A stretch of DNA of 16,891 nt from positions 1-16,891 of the forward strand of contig JALXFQ010000243.1 of the NCBI GenBank assembly GCA_027067235.1, given 5' to 3'. Below are positions 13,554 to 16,891 of the stretch, piece by piece (within the stretch, counting starts at the first letter, position 1; every line of letters starts with the position of its first letter). Source of the DNA: Gammaproteobacteria bacterium (lineage in GTDB: Bacteria > Pseudomonadota > Gammaproteobacteria > QOAV01). Under the pieces are notes generated by a model that was given only the letters and a program-made list of their open reading frames with translations, did no database searches and was not told the origin of the DNA. Position numbers and translations under genes: made by a program.

Positions 13554-14558
13554 GTGAAACTGTTTGTTCCGGAAATATCCGGCTTGCTGGCCGCCTTGCT
13601 GACGGACTCACGCGCCAGCGTAAGCCTGCCCGGTTTCTACCGATATTGCTCCAGAGCCTCCGCTGCCGGCATGCCGCCGCAAGATCCATATTCCGCGGTT
13701 GTCGCAGATCTGGGTCTGGCGCAGGTGGCGGGAGCGCCGTTTCCCCATGCCGCCTGTTGCCGTCATGCCAGAGGATGCCAACCGACGGAAGATACCTGGC
13801 TGAATCTGTCGCCAGTGCATTACACCAGCGCCAGCTCCGGCCTGATCCTGCGCCCCATAGAGCGGGGTCAGTTGCCACAGGAAGACTGCGATCAACTGAC
13901 TGAATTGCTGCAAAAGGTAGCCGCAGATGGCAAGTTCAGGGTCGAGCCTGATGGCCAGGGTTCATGGCATGTCAATGCAGAGCAGCAACCGGACCTTAGA
14001 ACGGTCCCTCTTTACGAAGTGCGCGACAGGCCGGTAGCGCTGCATTTGCCAGCGGGCGAGGACGCGGTTTTCTGGACCCGCTGGCTGGCCGAATGTGAAA
14101 TGATCCTGCACGATCATGCCCTCAACAAGCATCGCGAAAAACGCGGTTTGCCAGAGGTTTCCGGTTTCTGGCTGTGGGGCGAGGGGCAATTGCCGGATGC
14201 TGCCGCCGCCAACTGTTCCTGCCAACTGCTGACAAGCGATGCGGCGCTGCGAGGCATGGCGCTGCGCCACGGTTGCGCCACGGCTGATTTCAGTTTGCCG
14301 GAGCTGGATAACAACCTCGGTTCGTCTGTAGCGGCAGATTTCGCGCTTATCACCAGCCACGGCGAGGCTGATGACCTGATGCAATGGTTGAGCGGGCTGG
14401 AGGAGAATTGGATGCAGCCGGCAATGAAGATGCTGGCCCGGGGAGAGCTATCAAGCCTGCAACTGATTGATCCGGTCGCTGGCGCGGCCTGGCGCCTGCA
14501 GCGGCTTGATCTGAAAAAGTTCTGGCGCAGCAGACCGGTTTTCCCCGGGCAGACATGA
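13554..14558 (+). CDS. RpfE-like conserved protein (COG4255 type), function unknown
   Basis: A 334-residue protein. I recognise the family by the central block LAECEMILHDHALNKHREKRGLPEVSGFWLWGEGQLPD, which matches the typical H-x-N-x-x-R-x-x-RG-x-P-x-x-S-x-W-x-WG-G pattern of proteins annotated as RpfE or, probably wrongly, as phosphoglycerate mutase. In Xanthomonas rpfE lies near recJ in the rpf region, and the pairing with recJ recurs in betaproteobacteria. No signal peptide or membrane segment is evident. The N-terminal half is variable, with few recognisable motifs. GTG at 13554 has GGGGTGA 8 bases upstream; GTG at 13542 is also possible but overlaps that site. The stop overlaps the recJ start as ATGA, so the two are almost certainly co-translated. 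Confidence 0.72.
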   Translation: MKLFVPEISGLLAALLTDSRASVSLPGFYRYCSRASAAGMPPQDPYSAVVADLGLAQVAGAPFPHAACCRHARGCQPTEDTWLNLSPVHYTSASSGLILRPIERGQLPQEDCDQLTELLQKVAADGKFRVEPDGQGSWHVNAEQQPDLRTVPLYEVRDRPVALHLPAGEDAVFWTRWLAECEMILHDHALNKHREKRGLPEVSGFWLWGEGQLPDAAAANCSCQLLTSDAALRGMALRHGCATADFSLPELDNNLGSSVAADFALITSHGEADDLMQWLSGLEENWMQPAMKMLARGELSSLQLIDPVAGAAWRLQRLDLKKFWRSRPVFPGQT

Positions 14559-16321
14559 ATTCTACCCACAAAAAAATCATCGAGCGCCGGCAAGTGCCGG
14601 ACAGCCCCGGGCTTGCGGGTATGCATCCGCTGCTGGCGCGCATCTATTCCGCCCGCGGAGTGCGCTGTGCCGGGCAGACCGAGTATTCGCTGCAAAACCT
14701 GCCGGCGCCGGATTTGCTGAAAGACATCGAGCCGGTCTGTGTTCGTCTGGCGAAAGCTTTGCAAGCGAGCGAGACGATCGTGATAGTGGGCGACTATGAC
14801 GTTGACGGCGCCACCAGCACGGCTTTGGTCGTGCGCGCCCTGCACATGCTCGGTCATGATCAGGTTGATTACGTCGTGCCGGATCGCTTCAAATACGGTT
14901 ACGGGCTGACGCCCGCCATCGTCGATCTGGCCAGTGAAAAATCGCCTGACATCATTATCACCGTGGATAATGGCATTGCCAGCGCCGATGGTGTGCTGCG
15001 CGCCCGTGAACTGGGCATGGAGGTGATCATTACCGATCATCATTTGCCCGGGGAACCGCTGCCCCCGGGCACCCTGTGCGTCAATCCCAACCAGCAGGGC
15101 GATGATTTCCCGCACAAGAATCTGGCCGGGGTGGGCGTCATTTTCTATGTCATGCTGGCGCTGCGCAAAACATTGCGCGAACAGGGCTGGTTCGAAGCAA
15201 CCGGGCTGCGCGAGCCGAATCTGGCTGAGTTGCTGGATCTGGTGGCGCTGGGCACGGTGGCGGATGTGGTGCCGCTGGATTATCTGAATCGAACCCTGGT
15301 GGCGCAGGGTCTGCGGCGCATCAATGCGGGCCATTGCCGCCCCGGCATACAGGCGCTGCTCGAAGTTGGACGCCGCAGCCTGGGCAGGATCATTCCCTCC
15401 GACATGGGTTTCGCGGTGGGCCCGCGCCTGAACGCGGCCGGGCGACTCGACGATATGTCCACCGGTATCAGCTGTCTGCTGACACAGGATTTGCACCAGG
15501 CCCGGGAACTGGCGGCGAAGCTGGACGAGCTGAACACGCGGCGGCGCGAAATCGAGCAAACCATGCGCATGGAAGCCGTCAAACTGGCGGACAGGGCGCT
15601 GCAGAACAGCCGCCACAGCGACGCTCTGATGGGGTTGTGTCTGTATGATGAAAACTGGCATGAAGGCGTGGTCGGTATCGTTGCCCAGCGTATACGCGAG
15701 CGCAGCGGCCGTCCGGTGATCGCCTTTGCCCGCGGCGCTGACGGGCTGCTGAAAGGCTCGGCCCGGTCCATACCGGCTTTGCATGTGCGTGATTTGCTGG
15801 AAGCCATCGCCAGCCGCCATCCCGGCCTGCTGGTCAGGTTCGGCGGTCACGCCATGGCAGCCGGTGTGACCCTGCTGCCAGAGAGTCTGCAGCAGTTCGA
15901 ACAGGCCTGGGCCGAAACACTGGGCCAGTGCCTGTCAGACAGCGACCTCACTCACGTGGTGCTGAGTGACGGCGAACTGGACAGCGATGCGCTGCAACTG
16001 GATTTCGCCGAACTGCTGCGCAATGCCGGCCCCTGGGGTTCGCGTTTTGAAGAACCGGTATTTGATGGCATCTTTCGCGTGGTTCAGCATAAAATCGTCG
16101 GCCGCAATCATTTGAAACTGGTACTGTCGCCGGAGCGGGACGGCGCCGCCGGGAGTGGCCAGCTGATCGACGCCATCTGTTTCAATGCGGAACAGGAAAT
16201 GCGGCAGGCCTGCCCCGAGTGGCTGCGTCTGGCCTATCGTCTTGACGTTAATGAATACCGCGGTCAGCGCAGCCCGCAAATGGTGATAGAACATATGGAG
16301 CCCTACCATGCAGACAATTGA
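14555..16321 (+). CDS. recJ: Single-stranded-DNA-specific exonuclease RecJ
   Basis: 5'-3' exonuclease on single-stranded DNA that acts in RecF-pathway recombination, base excision and mismatch repair. It has 588 residues; E. coli has 577. The DHH catalytic motifs are complete: IVIVGDYDVDGATSTAL (75-91), ITVDNGIA (135-142), IITDHHLPGE (158-167) with the DHH triad at 161-163, and LLDLVALGTVADVVPL. The DHHA1 part has NWHEGVVGIVAQRIRE, GLLKGSARSI and RFGGHAMAAGVTL, and a C-terminal OB-fold region follows. The ATG overlaps the stop of the RpfE-like gene, with only a weak ribosome binding site of its own, which suggests translational coupling. Its last 14 bases overlap the start of cysM. Confidence 0.97.
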   Translation: MNSTHKKIIERRQVPDSPGLAGMHPLLARIYSARGVRCAGQTEYSLQNLPAPDLLKDIEPVCVRLAKALQASETIVIVGDYDVDGATSTALVVRALHMLGHDQVDYVVPDRFKYGYGLTPAIVDLASEKSPDIIITVDNGIASADGVLRARELGMEVIITDHHLPGEPLPPGTLCVNPNQQGDDFPHKNLAGVGVIFYVMLALRKTLREQGWFEATGLREPNLAELLDLVALGTVADVVPLDYLNRTLVAQGLRRINAGHCRPGIQALLEVGRRSLGRIIPSDMGFAVGPRLNAAGRLDDMSTGISCLLTQDLHQARELAAKLDELNTRRREIEQTMRMEAVKLADRALQNSRHSDALMGLCLYDENWHEGVVGIVAQRIRERSGRPVIAFARGADGLLKGSARSIPALHVRDLLEAIASRHPGLLVRFGGHAMAAGVTLLPESLQQFEQAWAETLGQCLSDSDLTHVVLSDGELDSDALQLDFAELLRNAGPWGSRFEEPVFDGIFRVVQHKIVGRNHLKLVLSPERDGAAGSGQLIDAICFNAEQEMRQACPEWLRLAYRLDVNEYRGQRSPQMVIEHMEPYHADN

Positions 16322-16891
16322 ACAATGTGTTGGCAATACGCCTCTGGTGCGTCTGGCCGGCATCAACCCGTCGCCCGGCAACTTCCTTGCCGCCAAGCTG
16401 GAAGGCAACAACCCGGCAGGTTCGGTCAAGGATCGGCCGGCTCTGCACATGATACGCAAATCCGCGCAGCGGGGCGAAATCCGGCCGGGTGACACCCTGA
16501 TCGAGGCGACCAGCGGCAACACCGGCATTGCTCTGGCCATGGCGGCGGCGGTGATGGGCTACAGGATGACTCTTATCATGCCGGAAAACATGAGTATCGA
16601 ACGCCGCGCTTCCATGCGCGCCTATGGTGCGGAAATCATCCTGGTGTCGGAACAGGAAGGCATGGAAGGCGCTCGCGACCTGGCCGAAAGCATGGCGCAG
16701 CAGGGCAGAGGCAAACTGCTGGACCAGTTTTCCAATCCGGATAACCCGGAATCCCATTATCTGACCACCGGGCCGGAAATCTGGCGGCAAACCGACGGCA
16801 GGATCACCCACCTGGTCAGTTCCATGGGAACCACCGGCACCATTATGGGCCTGTCGCGCTATTTCAGGGAAAAGAACCCTGACATCGAAAT
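16308..16891 (+). CDS. cysM: Cysteine synthase B (3' end outside the window)
   Basis: PLP enzyme that makes cysteine (or S-sulfocysteine from thiosulfate) from O-acetylserine. 194 codons are present. It begins MQTIEQCVGNTPLVRLAGIN. The PLP lysine is K41 in NPAGSVKDRPAL, the same number as in E. coli CysM. The phosphate-binding and substrate loop EATSGNTGIALAM lies at 66-78, followed by MPENMSIERRASMRAYGAEIIL and DQFSNPDNPESHY. The final VSSMGTTGTIMG is typical of the family. The short, gap-free SPGNFLAAKLEGNNP region and the GSVKDR-PAL form point to CysM rather than CysK. GGAG at 16297-16300 lies 7 bases before the ATG, which is 14 bases inside recJ in another frame. Confidence 0.95.
   Translation, partial: MQTIEQCVGNTPLVRLAGINPSPGNFLAAKLEGNNPAGSVKDRPALHMIRKSAQRGEIRPGDTLIEATSGNTGIALAMAAAVMGYRMTLIMPENMSIERRASMRAYGAEIILVSEQEGMEGARDLAESMAQQGRGKLLDQFSNPDNPESHYLTTGPEIWRQTDGRITHLVSSMGTTGTIMGLSRYFREKNPDIE

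Noticed and set aside
13472..13903. A 143-codon Arg/Ser-rich plus-strand open frame
   Set aside because: It is an out-of-frame reading of the RpfE-like gene with no ribosome binding site or recognisable domain.
14114..15850. A 578-codon minus-strand open frame opposite the RpfE-like gene and recJ
   Set aside because: It is rich in Q, H and R with no recognisable domain. It is the antisense shadow of a GC-rich coding region, while the plus strand encodes an intact RecJ.

Overview
The window is a dense chromosomal housekeeping region of a Gram-negative bacterium, almost certainly a gamma- or betaproteobacterium. The evidence is a run of translation genes ending in ihfA, an nlpD-rpoS pair, a tRNA-Pro(GGG) gene with an encoded CCA, and an alaC-hom pair. 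Base composition looks even and moderately GC-rich. I see no insertion sequence, prophage, CRISPR array or defence locus, and no attachment-site repeat at the tRNA. No genus is claimed. The protein sequences would fit an environmental gammaproteobacterium or a Nitrosomonadales-like betaproteobacterium.

Region 1 (1-6193) is the translation and nucleoid-protein cluster, all on the plus strand: the 3' end of thrS, infC (from a rare AUC start), rpmI, rplT, an intrinsic terminator or attenuator, pheS, pheT, ihfA and a MerR-type regulator, closed by a strong terminator and then tRNA-Pro(GGG). It supplies two aminoacyl-tRNA synthetases, initiation factor 3, two 50S proteins, the IHF alpha subunit and a proline tRNA.

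Region 2 (6194-9431) is the envelope and stationary-phase cluster: pcm (protein repair), a YqaA-type membrane protein, nlpD (amidase activator lipoprotein) and rpoS. The surE gene often found before pcm is not there; about 200 bp without a recognisable gene separate the tRNA from pcm. The predicted RpoS has almost no region 1.1.

Region 3 (9443-12456) starts with a small Mth938/DUF498-type gene on the minus strand, convergent with rpoS. Divergent from it, behind a near-consensus sigma-70 promoter, is the amino-acid operon alaC-hom. The thrC gene that commonly follows hom is absent; the next gene is fcl (GDP-L-fucose synthase) with no gmd beside it.

Region 4 (13554-16891) holds an RpfE/COG4255-type protein of unknown function whose stop overlaps the start of recJ (ATGA), and cysM, whose start lies inside the end of recJ and which runs off the window.

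I did not find a new multi-gene system. The points most worth a second look are the RpfE-like/recJ coupling, the hom-fcl junction lacking thrC, the short RpoS N-terminus, the non-canonical starts (ATC infC, TTG hom, GTG pheS and alaC), and the further-degenerated LytM domain of NlpD.
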